A DNA stretch of 64,000 nucleotides from Bdellovibrionales bacterium CG10_big_fil_rev_8_21_14_0_10_45_34 (lineage in GTDB: Bacteria > Bdellovibrionota > Bdellovibrionia > Bdellovibrionales > 1-14-0-10-45-34): the NCBI GenBank assembly GCA_002778785.1, contig PEZS01000016.1:546-64545 (forward strand). Direction: 5' to 3'. The notes beneath the pieces were generated by a model. The model worked only from the letters and a program-made list of their open reading frames with translations. It was not told where the DNA came from and did no database searches. Position numbers and translations under genes: made by a program. The first letter of the stretch is position 1. The number at the start of each line of letters is the position of its first letter. Positions 54,964 through 63,718 of the stretch are shown piece after piece.

Positions 54964-55836
54964 ATGAATAAAAATCTAATCAAATCTTGTCTTTTAGTGA
55001 TGGGGGCGTCGCTAATAGTTGGGGCCAGTGAACATCAGCATCAACTTTGCAATGGCATCGTCGAGGAGAACAACGAGTGGATCGGTATACATGCCAAAGA
55101 CCAATCCGGAATCACAGAAGAGCAGTTCAATCAGGCGATTGATGAGGCCGAAAAAATATACGCTTCGATTATCACTGAGAAGGGTGGAAATCTTAAGGTT
55201 AACCGCCTTTGGGAAAACGGGACCGTAAACGCCTCGGCTCAGCGCCAAGGTAAAAATTGGGTAGTTAACATGTACGGCGGTTTAGCTCGTCATGAAACCA
55301 TTACGTTGGACGGATTTAGACTTGTTATCTGTCACGAAATCGGACACCACATTGGTGGAACTCCTCAAAAGAAAAGCTTCTTCAGCATATGGGCCTCAAA
55401 CGAAGGCCAGGCAGATTACTTCTCTACCTTAAAGTGTCTCAGAAGAATGTTTGACGGCGCTGACAATGCATCAGTATTGGCCTCTATGGAAGTTGATCCC
55501 ACAGTCCAACAACAATGCACAGCCAGACACAACGGAAAATCGAGCCAAGAGATCTGCATGAGAGGTGCAATGGCAGGAATGTCTGTCTCAAATCTTTTTC
55601 AGGCACTTAGAAACGAAGAGAGAAAGCCAGCCTTTGCTGAGCCCGACACGGCAGTGGTAGATGCGACAAACGATAACCACCCAGCAACTCAATGCCGACT
55701 TGACACTTATTTCGGCGGCGCTACGTGCGATGCTAGCGTTAATGACGACGTCTCTAATACAGATGTTCAGGCGGGAACTTGCGAGAGAGCCAACTACGAT
55801 TTGGGTGCACGTCCACGCTGCTGGTTTAAATTCTAG
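54964..55836 (+). CDS. exported zinc metalloprotease-like protein (gluzincin)
   Basis: A 290-residue protein with a signal peptide (about 1-23). The HExxH zinc site is in ICHEIGHHIGG, and NEGQADYF downstream supplies the third-ligand Glu with the ExxAD pattern of gluzincins. Several Cys in the second half may be disulfides. AGGGGGA precedes the ATG. Upstream is a GACGAC/GTCGTC inverted repeat. The substrate is unknown. Possibly secreted to the outside or the periplasm. Confidence 0.75.
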   Translation: MNKNLIKSCLLVMGASLIVGASEHQHQLCNGIVEENNEWIGIHAKDQSGITEEQFNQAIDEAEKIYASIITEKGGNLKVNRLWENGTVNASAQRQGKNWVVNMYGGLARHETITLDGFRLVICHEIGHHIGGTPQKKSFFSIWASNEGQADYFSTLKCLRRMFDGADNASVLASMEVDPTVQQQCTARHNGKSSQEICMRGAMAGMSVSNLFQALRNEERKPAFAEPDTAVVDATNDNHPATQCRLDTYFGGATCDASVNDDVSNTDVQAGTCERANYDLGARPRCWFKF

Positions 55837-55931
55837 GTAGCTTAGTTTTTTTGTAGGTGCCTATTTCTTTTCAGGAAACTAGGTACTCACTCCCTTTTTA
55901 GGGAACTACACTTGAACCTGTTGATACGAGG

Positions 55932-55962
55932 AAAGTCCGGTGAGAAATCATCGGACTTTTTG
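55932..55962 (+). terminator. rho-independent terminator after the metalloprotease gene
   Basis: AAAGTCCGGTGA (55932-55943) pairs with TCATCGGACTTT (55948-55959) around GAAA with one mismatched pair, followed by more T. Confidence 0.9.
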
Positions 55963-56038
55963 TTTTGGAGTCATCTCGGTTTTTTTCATTGAGTTCCCAT
56001 ACCAAAAAGACACTCATAAAATGGTTGTAGAAAGCTGT

Positions 56039-58264
56039 TCAACTCGCTTCAGCGGCAAGACACTTGGCCGTTTTAGGAAGAGTGATGAGCGAGGGAACAC
56101 AGCTGGGCCCCGGACAATGAAATCTTAAGTGGGTATGGTTAGAGTGACCTTTGTAGGCTCCCGTAACTTTTCGTAAGAACTCATTAGCCCGACCGCCGGG
56201 CCGCAATTCTTCAGGCGGGCGAGTTTTCTTTGCATACTCACAGAGATACTGAATCTCTCTTTGGTCTTTTAGCACAGCCATAAGCTGATTACCTGAAACG
56301 GCAGAAAGGCTTTCAAAAAAGTGATACATTGCTGCAACGTCGTAATCTAAACTGAAACCGCTCGAATTTATATAAGACGACTTGGTAGAGCCACCTCGAA
56401 AGCGATATCCACTTAAGTACTGCTCTTTAAACGTGGGCAAATAGATGTCAATATCAAGCCCATTTTGGTGGCTCTTTACTTCATCAGAAATCTCCCCACC
56501 TGCTCGTCGCGATAAATTGCCTATCATGGCCCTTGGCAGTTTGGGAATGATGCCTAAGCGCACCTTATTTTTTAAATCGACACAAGTTCTCTTAAGGATC
56601 TCTATAGTCGACTCAGCTCCGAATACTTTGACTCCCTTTCGGGCGTCGCCAGTTGACACATAATTGGTTTCTCTCGATACAAAGCAATCCGCCTCTGGTG
56701 GCAATACTGAGGCGTTTTGCAATTGACCATTGTGATGGTAGCGTATGGCTTGAACCAAACCCGAAACATTCCTGAAGATATCGGCAATTGTGCTGGGCTT
56801 AACCGAGGCCGCTCTTTGCTTTTGGGTTTGGGCTTGCGTTGGGGTTTGCTTCTGGGTTTGGGTTTGGGTTTGCGTTGGGGTTTGCTTCTGGGTTTGGGTT
56901 TGTTCGGCGTTTGAACTTTGCTGGCCACCGGACACAGTCTGCAACCTCTCTGGCTTTGCTGTCTTTTCCACTTTGGGTTTGCTAGCCTCGGCCTCTTGAT
57001 ATGCTTGAGTTTGTCCTTCTTGAGTTTGTCCTTCTTGAGTTTGTCCAGGATTGACTACCTGTTTAGTGTGTTCAACTGACTGCTTCTCTTCGTCAGGGAC
57101 GGGCAGAACAATCGGACCAAGCATTGTGGACTTCACCTCTTCGATATGGTGATCCGTTCCATGATCGTCAGCTTCATCAACGCTATCAACTTCATCATCC
57201 TTATCTCCATCATCTGAATTATTTTGATCACTTGACGGAGTTTCCGTAGCAACCCAGCCAACATGAGTGGCTGACTTTCCGTCAACTCTGTCAGTTTTGG
57301 CTCCCGCTTGGTCATTTACTCCGGCGTCATTAGTTAATCCGGCTTCTTTGGTTACTCCGCTTGAAGAATGTTTGGCTGACTTTCCATCAACAATTGTTGA
57401 TTTGGTGGCAGTTAGATCGACAGCCGATGAATCGTTAGCGACTTTTCCAGGAGAACTCATGGGCGGTTTGCCATCGACGACGACTGCTTTTGTTGATGTC
57501 AAATTGTAACGTATGCGCCTTTTGAAGGCTTGCCGTAGGGCTGTTTGGTCTTGGGTAGCAAAACCCCTTCCTGGCTCGCAGGTCGTCGAACTCTCCTGAT
57601 CTTGAACTTTGCAAAAATAAAAATCAATACTGGTTGGATTACAGTTCCCCGGTTCTGGACAAAACACGATGGCTCGTAGTTTCATGGAATCAGAAATAGC
57701 CGATGCATCTTTCTGTAAGCCAGATATAGCGCGAAGGTCGAATTCCGTTAGGTGAGCACCCCACATTGGCTGCCCGTCGATACTATCTTCAGGAACAAAG
57801 CTCTGTAGTTCACCAGTAGTTTCAAAACGAAGCTCCGACCGAGCGACGCCTTCCGTCTCTTCTTTGTATAAGCCCGATAAGTGAACCGTACTACTTGGAA
57901 TATCATATTTTACCCGCACGTCCTGGAACTCAAACTCTTGAGAAAGAATCACCAGTTCATCTGCGGTTTCTTCTGATTTAGAATTGTCTTTCTTTGAAGT
58001 CATTGGCATACCCAAATCTTGCGCTGTAATTTCAAGCTTGCTCCCACCAAAATCAAGTTCGCGGAGCACCTTTTGGGGGATCACCGTCTGAGAAAGCCGA
58101 ACCTCTTTGTTCTGCGTAAACGACTCTCCTTCAACGTGTCGCTTTGTTGTTTGAGTTTGTTGGCAGGCTATTAAAAGCATGAGTAGCGACAGAGTCAAAG
58201 CACCTGGCACCTGACGGTGAAGGCGTATTTTTGAATGAGAGGAGCTATAAGAAGTTTTGCCCAT
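56039..58264 (-). CDS. M74 penicillin-insensitive murein endopeptidase (MepA-like) lipoprotein with repetitive linker
   Basis: About 741 residues. A signal with lipobox LIAC anchors the protein; a conserved N-terminal domain of about 220 residues follows, then a long low-complexity linker with three VDGK repeats, three QTQEG-like repeats and a Gln-Thr-Pro-Lys-rich tract. The C-terminal 240 residues form the M74 domain: NLSRRAGG, SHQNGLDIDI and NHTHLRFHC are the zinc and active-site motifs of MepA, which cuts peptide cross-links. E. coli MepA has a His three residues before the SHQ His; here that position is Val. ATG 58264 follows AAGG; GTG 58270 is an alternative. Confidence 0.85.
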   Translation of the reverse strand: MGKTSYSSSHSKIRLHRQVPGALTLSLLMLLIACQQTQTTKRHVEGESFTQNKEVRLSQTVIPQKVLRELDFGGSKLEITAQDLGMPMTSKKDNSKSEETADELVILSQEFEFQDVRVKYDIPSSTVHLSGLYKEETEGVARSELRFETTGELQSFVPEDSIDGQPMWGAHLTEFDLRAISGLQKDASAISDSMKLRAIVFCPEPGNCNPTSIDFYFCKVQDQESSTTCEPGRGFATQDQTALRQAFKRRIRYNLTSTKAVVVDGKPPMSSPGKVANDSSAVDLTATKSTIVDGKSAKHSSSGVTKEAGLTNDAGVNDQAGAKTDRVDGKSATHVGWVATETPSSDQNNSDDGDKDDEVDSVDEADDHGTDHHIEEVKSTMLGPIVLPVPDEEKQSVEHTKQVVNPGQTQEGQTQEGQTQAYQEAEASKPKVEKTAKPERLQTVSGGQQSSNAEQTQTQKQTPTQTQTQTQKQTPTQAQTQKQRAASVKPSTIADIFRNVSGLVQAIRYHHNGQLQNASVLPPEADCFVSRETNYVSTGDARKGVKVFGAESTIEILKRTCVDLKNKVRLGIIPKLPRAMIGNLSRRAGGEISDEVKSHQNGLDIDIYLPTFKEQYLSGYRFRGGSTKSSYINSSGFSLDYDVAAMYHFFESLSAVSGNQLMAVLKDQREIQYLCEYAKKTRPPEELRPGGRANEFLRKVTGAYKGHSNHTHLRFHCPGPSCVPSLITLPKTAKCLAAEAS
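56820..57050 (-). repeat. in-gene repeats encoding a Gln-rich linker
   Basis: Inside the M74 gene, near-identical units of TTTGGGTTTG type (56822-56909) and three copies of CTTGAGTTTGTCCTT-like 15-bp units (57005-57050) encode QTQ-rich segments of the linker. The unit lengths seen are multiples of three, so copy changes would keep the frame. Confidence 0.8.
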
Positions 58265-58370
58265 TAACACCTTGAGTAGGCAAGACGCCTGCCAAAGCCG
58301 AATCTATAGGGCATAATTTTCTCGCTGAAATATCGGGCTAACGGCTTTCTGCGCGCTGCCGCAGCTACAA

Positions 58371-58401
58371 ACCAAACAAAAAGCGTGACTGCCTAGTCAC
58401 G
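58371..58401 (-). terminator. rho-independent terminator of the lexA-imuA-imuB unit
   Basis: On the minus strand CGTGACT-AGGC-AGTCACG (58401-58384), a perfect 7-bp stem, is followed by CTTTTTGTTTGG. It lies about 90 bp after the imuB stop. Confidence 0.85.
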
Positions 58402-58488
58402 GAGATTTCTCTGCCTCTTCGCTAACAATTTTTGTTCAACAATTGTCTACTCTTTCTACAGAATAACGCCTCTTTCTGTTCCCGAGCT

Positions 58489-59979
58489 TCAATCTGCGAA
58501 ACCATGAAGATAAAACTGAGCTTTGGATGTGCGGAAAATCCAAAGTCGAGCGCCCGAGCGGGCTTGAACCCAATAATAGTCCCTGCGGACTTCGTCCGAC
58601 CACCAATTAGCTAAAATGCGCTCTGGCCCCCAGAAACTTTCTACTTCAAACTTTCGGCGGCTTGTGTCTTCGCAAAAGAAAACTCCCTGATGAAACCTTA
58701 ACAAGACGGGCTTTGCCAAAAGCACTGTAGGTCTTTCACTCCAGTTTCCACCAGCCAAAGAGTCGTCCCTCAAATCGCGTGATTCTGACAGCTTAGAGAC
58801 TGTCTCCATCTTTAAAACATCTAAGCTTGGACGCCAAGAGTCTTCGGGTAAAATTCCTTGATGAAACTTCCAACCGTAGACACTTTGCTTACCCTCACTT
58901 TGAACAAGTCGTGTTAAAAATTTTATTCGATCTTCTTTAACTCTTTCTGCTGCATTAAAAAAATGCGTCTGACTAAAGTAACTGACGGCAGACTTCAGCA
59001 CTTTCACTGTCATATCTGTTACTGGCGATGAAAGGGATTCTATTTCTAGATCTTTCCTCAGACGGTCTTTAAAAAGCGTCAGAAAAAACTGAGGATCCTT
59101 TTGTGGTGACGGTAGGTCAAATTTCCACTCACGGTTTGACTCTGCTGTTGTCGAATAACTTTCTAGCCCTACAGAAAATTCCAGTTGCAAGATCGCAAGA
59201 CCTCTCGCCTCAAGACGCAAACAAAGTCTTTTGAGTAACGACTGTAACGGAAACAAAATCCAATCTAACCCATGATCCGAAAAAGAAAGATCTAAGTGAT
59301 GAAAACTCACTCGCTCTTCAAATGTTTCCGGCAAACGAAACAGGGGCCACGGCTTCTGATATCCACTCTTAAGAACATCCAGCCATTCAAGAGCTTCTTT
59401 ACCTAGTAGAGCCAGCCCTCTCATCTTTGCGAAATCCAGAAAATCCGAAAAATTGTACACCCCCATATCGCGAAGGAGCTTTAGCCTTCTTAGGTCTTCT
59501 GAGCGAAGCTTGTTTGTCTGCCCAAATAGATTTCCAGCCGCCGGCAAAGTCTCTATGGAGATTTCAGATAATGGCGTATTGTGATCGCTATTAGTAACAC
59601 ATCTCAGGTAAGCCCAAAAAGCATCTTTACCAAAGCCCACTTGTAGACGACACCCAAACGCATCCAAAACTTTATCGAAAAACAATTGCAGTTCGTTTTG
59701 CTTTAAAATGGGCCATGACTTGGCCATATGAATCCAAATGCAATGGCTACGACTCAGGAGCTCTGTGTCGTTCTCATCGCCGATTTCTTTTTGTTGAAAT
59801 AGAGCTACTTCGGGCGAGAGCTGCACAAATGTTTCCGCCAGATTTTCGCGCCAGCTTTTATCAAAAACACTTTCTGGCTCAGACTTGTAATGCTCTTTAT
59901 GAAAAAGAAGACAAAGAACGCTCCTCTGCTCCACAGGAACTGTCAAAAGTCGATCTATATTAAACTTTGGAGTTTTCAC
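58489..59979 (-). CDS. imuB: ImuB-like Y-family polymerase homolog
   Basis: A 496-residue protein placed as second partner of imuA. The middle (about 230-330) has PWPLFRLPETFEERVSF and LLKRLCLRLEARGLAILQL, blocks typical of ImuB. The N-terminal region lacks the acidic catalytic residues of active Y-family polymerases, as is usual for ImuB, which acts as a mutasome adaptor with ImuA and DnaE2. No dnaE2 gene is in the window. The start is GTG, 62 bp after imuA. Confidence 0.8.
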   Translation of the reverse strand: MKTPKFNIDRLLTVPVEQRSVLCLLFHKEHYKSEPESVFDKSWRENLAETFVQLSPEVALFQQKEIGDENDTELLSRSHCIWIHMAKSWPILKQNELQLFFDKVLDAFGCRLQVGFGKDAFWAYLRCVTNSDHNTPLSEISIETLPAAGNLFGQTNKLRSEDLRRLKLLRDMGVYNFSDFLDFAKMRGLALLGKEALEWLDVLKSGYQKPWPLFRLPETFEERVSFHHLDLSFSDHGLDWILFPLQSLLKRLCLRLEARGLAILQLEFSVGLESYSTTAESNREWKFDLPSPQKDPQFFLTLFKDRLRKDLEIESLSSPVTDMTVKVLKSAVSYFSQTHFFNAAERVKEDRIKFLTRLVQSEGKQSVYGWKFHQGILPEDSWRPSLDVLKMETVSKLSESRDLRDDSLAGGNWSERPTVLLAKPVLLRFHQGVFFCEDTSRRKFEVESFWGPERILANWWSDEVRRDYYWVQARSGARLWIFRTSKAQFYLHGFAD

Positions 59980-60041
59980 TGCGAGCCAACCCTACAAGGA
60001 CAATTTTCAAATTTTGGAATTCTTTCCAAAGGGAAATCTTT

Positions 60042-60542
60042 TTAAGTCGTGATCTTTTCAAATAGCCAGTGGTCATGGACCCGATCTGATTCAATTAGCA
60101 AGCAACACAAACGCCGGTGCTTCTCAGACTTAGCATGAATCTTTCTTAAAACCTTTAATGAGTATCCGTTCTGCATGAGCTTTCCAAAATCCAAAATCAA
60201 TACATCAAAAAGCTCGCTCTCAATCACTTCAAAAAAAGTGGAAAACAGAGTTTCTTCCGAAGGGTTAATAAAAAGAGCTCTCTCCTGCGAAAGACCATTT
60301 TGATAAAAACCAATCGGGTACCAACTCTGCTCCTTTTGAAACCACACAGAAGAAAGCTGCGGATAGGCCACTAAGAAGTTTAAAATTTTTTGGGTTCTAC
60401 CAGTGCCTAATTCGCCAAATAAACCCCAAATCCCCCACTGGGGAATCCCCTTGTCATCTCCCTCGACAGTCCAAGTTTTTCGCTCTGGACGAATTGTCTT
60501 TTGCAGTTCTTCTTTTAAAATTAATAAATTTTCTGAAAGCAT
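60042..60542 (-). CDS. imuA: ImuA-like RecA-fold protein (SOS mutagenesis)
   Basis: A short (166-residue) RecA/SulA-like protein with GIWGLFGELGTGRTQKIL in the place of the Walker A loop of RecA and an ILDFGK strand. ATG 60542 is favoured, with AGGG 9 nt upstream; a TTG three codons earlier is possible. The gene lies between lexA and imuB, as in many SOS mutagenesis cassettes. Confidence 0.8.
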   Translation of the reverse strand: MLSENLLILKEELQKTIRPERKTWTVEGDDKGIPQWGIWGLFGELGTGRTQKILNFLVAYPQLSSVWFQKEQSWYPIGFYQNGLSQERALFINPSEETLFSTFFEVIESELFDVLILDFGKLMQNGYSLKVLRKIHAKSEKHRRLCCLLIESDRVHDHWLFEKITT

Positions 60543-60584
60543 AAAATTCAACCCTGCAGCGCCACTTCAATTTAATGTGCTAAC

Positions 60585-60624
60585 TAACAAGCAAACGAAC
60601 GAACAATCTAGCTAGCTAGCTAAC
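60585..60624. repeat. tetranucleotide tracts between lexA and imuA
   Basis: TAACTAAC, then GAACGAAC-type tract and a self-complementary run of four CTAG units (60608-60623), all within the 133-bp gap that carries the imuA leader. Simple repeats like this can slip. Confidence 0.75.
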
Positions 60625-60675
60625 TCACGAAAACTGGTTCTCAAAGTGAACTCCAAAGTCCAGCCGGAGTCAGTG

Positions 60676-61368
60676 CTATGAGTAGGAACGTATCAAGCCA
60701 ACAAGAACGCCCTGTATTTGGAGGCCCAAAGCTTCTTGCCCTTGAAGCCAAATAGACTTGTAATCTGCATTTGCAGGTCGCAATTCTAATTTTCCATTCT
60801 TTTTATAAAATCGCTTGATAGTGGCAGCATTTTCTAACAAAGCGACTACAGTTTGCCCACTCTCCGCCATTTTTGTCTCTTCTAAAACAACAACATCTCC
60901 GTTAAAAATGCCATCTTCTTTCATCGAATCACCTTGAACTTTCAAGGCATAAAGGTGACGCCCTCCTCGAGACCAATTTGAAGGTACACTCACCGACTCA
61001 CCAACTTCGACTGCTTCTATTGGACGGCCCGCCGCAACTCGACCAAGAAGGGGAATCTCTAAAGTCTCGCTTGAACGACGATCTGGCACAGAAGAAGCTG
61101 CCGAAGAAAAAACTTTTGGGCGAGTCTTGCCAATGCTTTTTTGCGGGGCCTTGATCTCTAAGGCCCTCTTCGCATTCCAATTTCTTTTTAAAACTCCTTC
61201 TCTTTCGAGCCGGACCAAGTAATTCTGCACAGTTCCTAAAGAGCGAAACTCAAAATGATTCGCAATTTCCCTTTGAGAAGGAGTGTATCCCTGCTTTTGT
61301 TGAAAGCTTTCGATGAACGAGAGAACTTCCAGCTGTTTAGGAGTTAAATGGGGTGATTTTTTCGCCAT
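60676..61368 (-). CDS. lexA: LexA repressor
   Basis: A 230-residue SOS repressor. N-terminal winged-helix domain (YTPSQREIANHF), the cleavage site Ala113-Gly114 in VAAGRP, active Ser148 in GDSM and Lys185 in ATIKR are all intact, so self-cleavage should occur. A Ser/Ala-rich linker of about 25 residues is longer than in E. coli. It controls its own gene and imuAB. Confidence 0.95.
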   Translation of the reverse strand: MAKKSPHLTPKQLEVLSFIESFQQKQGYTPSQREIANHFEFRSLGTVQNYLVRLEREGVLKRNWNAKRALEIKAPQKSIGKTRPKVFSSAASSVPDRRSSETLEIPLLGRVAAGRPIEAVEVGESVSVPSNWSRGGRHLYALKVQGDSMKEDGIFNGDVVVLEETKMAESGQTVVALLENAATIKRFYKKNGKLELRPANADYKSIWLQGQEALGLQIQGVLVGLIRSYS

Positions 61369-61380
61369 AAATCTTGTAAA

Positions 61381-61408
61381 AGATTAGCGTATATTTTGCG
61401 TATGTCAA
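61381..61408 (-). promoter_or_regulatory. lexA promoter with direct-repeat operator candidate
   Basis: On the minus strand TTGACA (61408-61403) and TAATCT (61386-61381) are 16 bp apart. The spacer is TACGCAAAATATACGC, a TACGC direct repeat with an 11-bp period. Transcription would begin at about 61373, next to the ATG. -35 starts right after the cinA stop. Confidence 0.7.
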
Positions 61409-62179
61409 TCACTTAGAAAGAAAAGACTTGTTGATCTCGTCAATGATTGGCTCAAGCAAGGCTCGGTTAGTGCGCGGCACCCAAAGCTTGAGCTCTACCC
61501 CGCCATCATAAAGCCGATAGCCCACTCGAACCTCAGCCCCTAAAGTGATCCTCTCCACCCTCTCAGCAATCTCAGACTCGCCCAATCCTTGAATTTTCCA
61601 GGTTAAAAGCTCCACGGAGTTTTCAGGAATTCGCTTGAGTAGCTCCGGCACGACAAGCGGATCCCAAATGCTCTTTAGCTCAGCAGTAGGCCCGGGCATT
61701 GCCCAAACTCTGATAATGCGGCCCTTGGCAACCTGCTTTTCAACCACAAAACCATGAGCTGTACCGACTTGATTTGGCAAAATGCGGCACCCCACCGGAA
61801 AGTGAGCCTGCTTTTTATGAATAGGTTTTCGCTCCCGGCCTCTTGCTGAAAGGCGTTTTGCGATAAACTCCCAAACCTCCGGCGAAAACTCCAGTTCTAA
61901 ACCGCACCACTTAGAAATTGCCTCACGTGTAAGATCGTCTGTCGTCGGACCAAGCCCTCCGGTCACAAAAATATCGTCAGCCCACTGGCTTACGAACTCT
62001 AGAACCGTCATAACCTTCTCTAAATCATCCTCTACAGCTATATGAAGAGGCACCTCAAAACCGATTTCATCAATAGCTTCCGACAAGAATTTTGCGTGCT
62101 TGTTTTCAATTTGCCCGGTAGTGACTTCTGTACCTACAGCAACAATGCTGGCGATGTCTTTTCGAAAAAGCGAAGTCAA
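61409..62179 (-). CDS. CinA N-terminal-domain protein (molybdopterin-binding fold)
   Basis: A 256-residue protein matching the N-terminal domain of CinA: VGTEVTTGQIENKHAKFL, FVTGGLGPTTDDLTREA and AMPGPTAELKSIWDP, the family's conserved blocks. The C-terminal nicotinamide-mononucleotide deamidase domain of full-length CinA is absent. CinA N-domain hydrolyses ADP-ribose. Start is TTG, sharing 4 bp with the pyk stop. Confidence 0.82.
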   Translation of the reverse strand: MTSLFRKDIASIVAVGTEVTTGQIENKHAKFLSEAIDEIGFEVPLHIAVEDDLEKVMTVLEFVSQWADDIFVTGGLGPTTDDLTREAISKWCGLELEFSPEVWEFIAKRLSARGRERKPIHKKQAHFPVGCRILPNQVGTAHGFVVEKQVAKGRIIRVWAMPGPTAELKSIWDPLVVPELLKRIPENSVELLTWKIQGLGESEIAERVERITLGAEVRVGYRLYDGGVELKLWVPRTNRALLEPIIDEINKSFLSK

Positions 62180-63687
62180 CTGGATACACCCTCGGCGTCT
62201 GTATCAACTGCTAAGCGGCGAAACCGAACCGGCAATTCTGAATTAGAAAGTTCCGCTAAGCGCAGTTTTCTCACCGTGTAAACTCTCAACGAGTTCGTTG
62301 TTCCTTGCTCAAGTATGGGAAGTCCCATTGTTAGGATCACTCTGTCGCCCGGTTTTACCAGTCGAAACTGAAGCAGCATACCTTCGATCCTTTCCATGGC
62401 TTCATCCGAAGAATTATAGGGATCAATTTGAAGTGTTTGAATTCCCCACACAAGCTCTAAGCGATTCAAAGTCGGGAGCAAATGGGTGACTGCCAAAATC
62501 TGACACTTTGGTCTAAAAGAAGAGATCAACCGGGCTGTTTTTCCGGTTGTAGTTAAGCAAACAATTGCAGAAGCGTTAAGCTTAAGAGCGGATAAACAGC
62601 TTCCCGCTGCAATCGCTTCAGCTATACTAAAAAACTCGTGCTCATAATTGACTCGGTAATAATATTTACCAGTCCTTTCGACCTCACCAATAATCTCGCC
62701 CATAGTTTCGACACATTTAATCGGATACTTACCGCTTGCAGACTCAGCAGATAGCATAAGGGCGTCTGAGCCATCCAGAACGGCATTGGCGATGTCGGTA
62801 ACTTCGGCTCGCGTAGGCCTAGGGTTGTTAACCATACTGTCTAGCATTTGGGTTGCCGTAATTACAGGCTTACCAATCGTATTACTGAGTTCAATGATTT
62901 CCTTTTGATAACCAGGAAGCAAACTTTGCCCAACCTCTACCGCCAGATCTCCTCGGGCTACCATAACCGCATCGCTCAGCTGAACGATATCATTTAAATT
63001 TTCAAGAGCCTCATACATTTCAATTTTCGCTACAATATTTGCAAATCCGCCCGCTTCATCAATTAAGGTTCTCAGCTGCCGGATATCTTCGCCCTTTCGA
63101 ACAAAACTCAATGCTATATAGTCCACTCCGTGCTTCAGACCAAAATAGAGGTCTACGAGGTCCTTCTCGGTCAAACATTCCACTTTCAAGTTTGCGCCGG
63201 GAATGTTAATCCCTTTTCTGTCTTTAAGTTCCCCGCCGTAGACCACACGGCACTCAACATCACTCTGCTTTACCGACAAAACTTTGAGCTCAAGAAGCCC
63301 GTCGTCCAAAAGAATTTTTTGCCCCGGTCGACACGAGGCCGGAAGCTCCTCAAAATCCGTCGGAATTACATTGTTTTCGCCACTGACTTTTCGTGTCGTC
63401 AACACGACCGTTGAGCCGCTCTCTAACAACATCTTGCCGCCAACAAGCTTACCCACTCTTATCTTTGGCCCTTGTAAGTCCTGAAGGATGGCCACTGGCG
63501 TGGACAACTCTTGTGAGGCAGAGCGAATATACTTAATCGCCTGAAAATGCTCCTCATGGCTTCCGTGGCTAAAGTTAAGTCTAAAGACATTTACTCCTGC
63601 CTCGATGAGCTTTTGAATCATCTCTTGAGAATTTGAAGCGGGACCTACTGTAGCGACAATTTTAACTCTGCGATCTGCGATTTTCAT
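62176..63687 (-). CDS. pyk: pyruvate kinase
   Basis: A 503-residue glycolytic enzyme making pyruvate and ATP. FRLNFSHGSHEEH, LQDLQGPKIRVG, the active-site VAKIEMYEAL (with Lys and Glu for metal) and MVARGDLAVEVG are typical, as is ATQMLDSM. ATG 63687, followed by cinA with a 4-bp overlap. Confidence 0.96.
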   Translation of the reverse strand: MKIADRRVKIVATVGPASNSQEMIQKLIEAGVNVFRLNFSHGSHEEHFQAIKYIRSASQELSTPVAILQDLQGPKIRVGKLVGGKMLLESGSTVVLTTRKVSGENNVIPTDFEELPASCRPGQKILLDDGLLELKVLSVKQSDVECRVVYGGELKDRKGINIPGANLKVECLTEKDLVDLYFGLKHGVDYIALSFVRKGEDIRQLRTLIDEAGGFANIVAKIEMYEALENLNDIVQLSDAVMVARGDLAVEVGQSLLPGYQKEIIELSNTIGKPVITATQMLDSMVNNPRPTRAEVTDIANAVLDGSDALMLSAESASGKYPIKCVETMGEIIGEVERTGKYYYRVNYEHEFFSIAEAIAAGSCLSALKLNASAIVCLTTTGKTARLISSFRPKCQILAVTHLLPTLNRLELVWGIQTLQIDPYNSSDEAMERIEGMLLQFRLVKPGDRVILTMGLPILEQGTTNSLRVYTVRKLRLAELSNSELPVRFRRLAVDTDAEGVSS

Positions 63688-63718
63688 GTAAAGAAACTAT
63701 CTCGTCGACCGTTGATGG

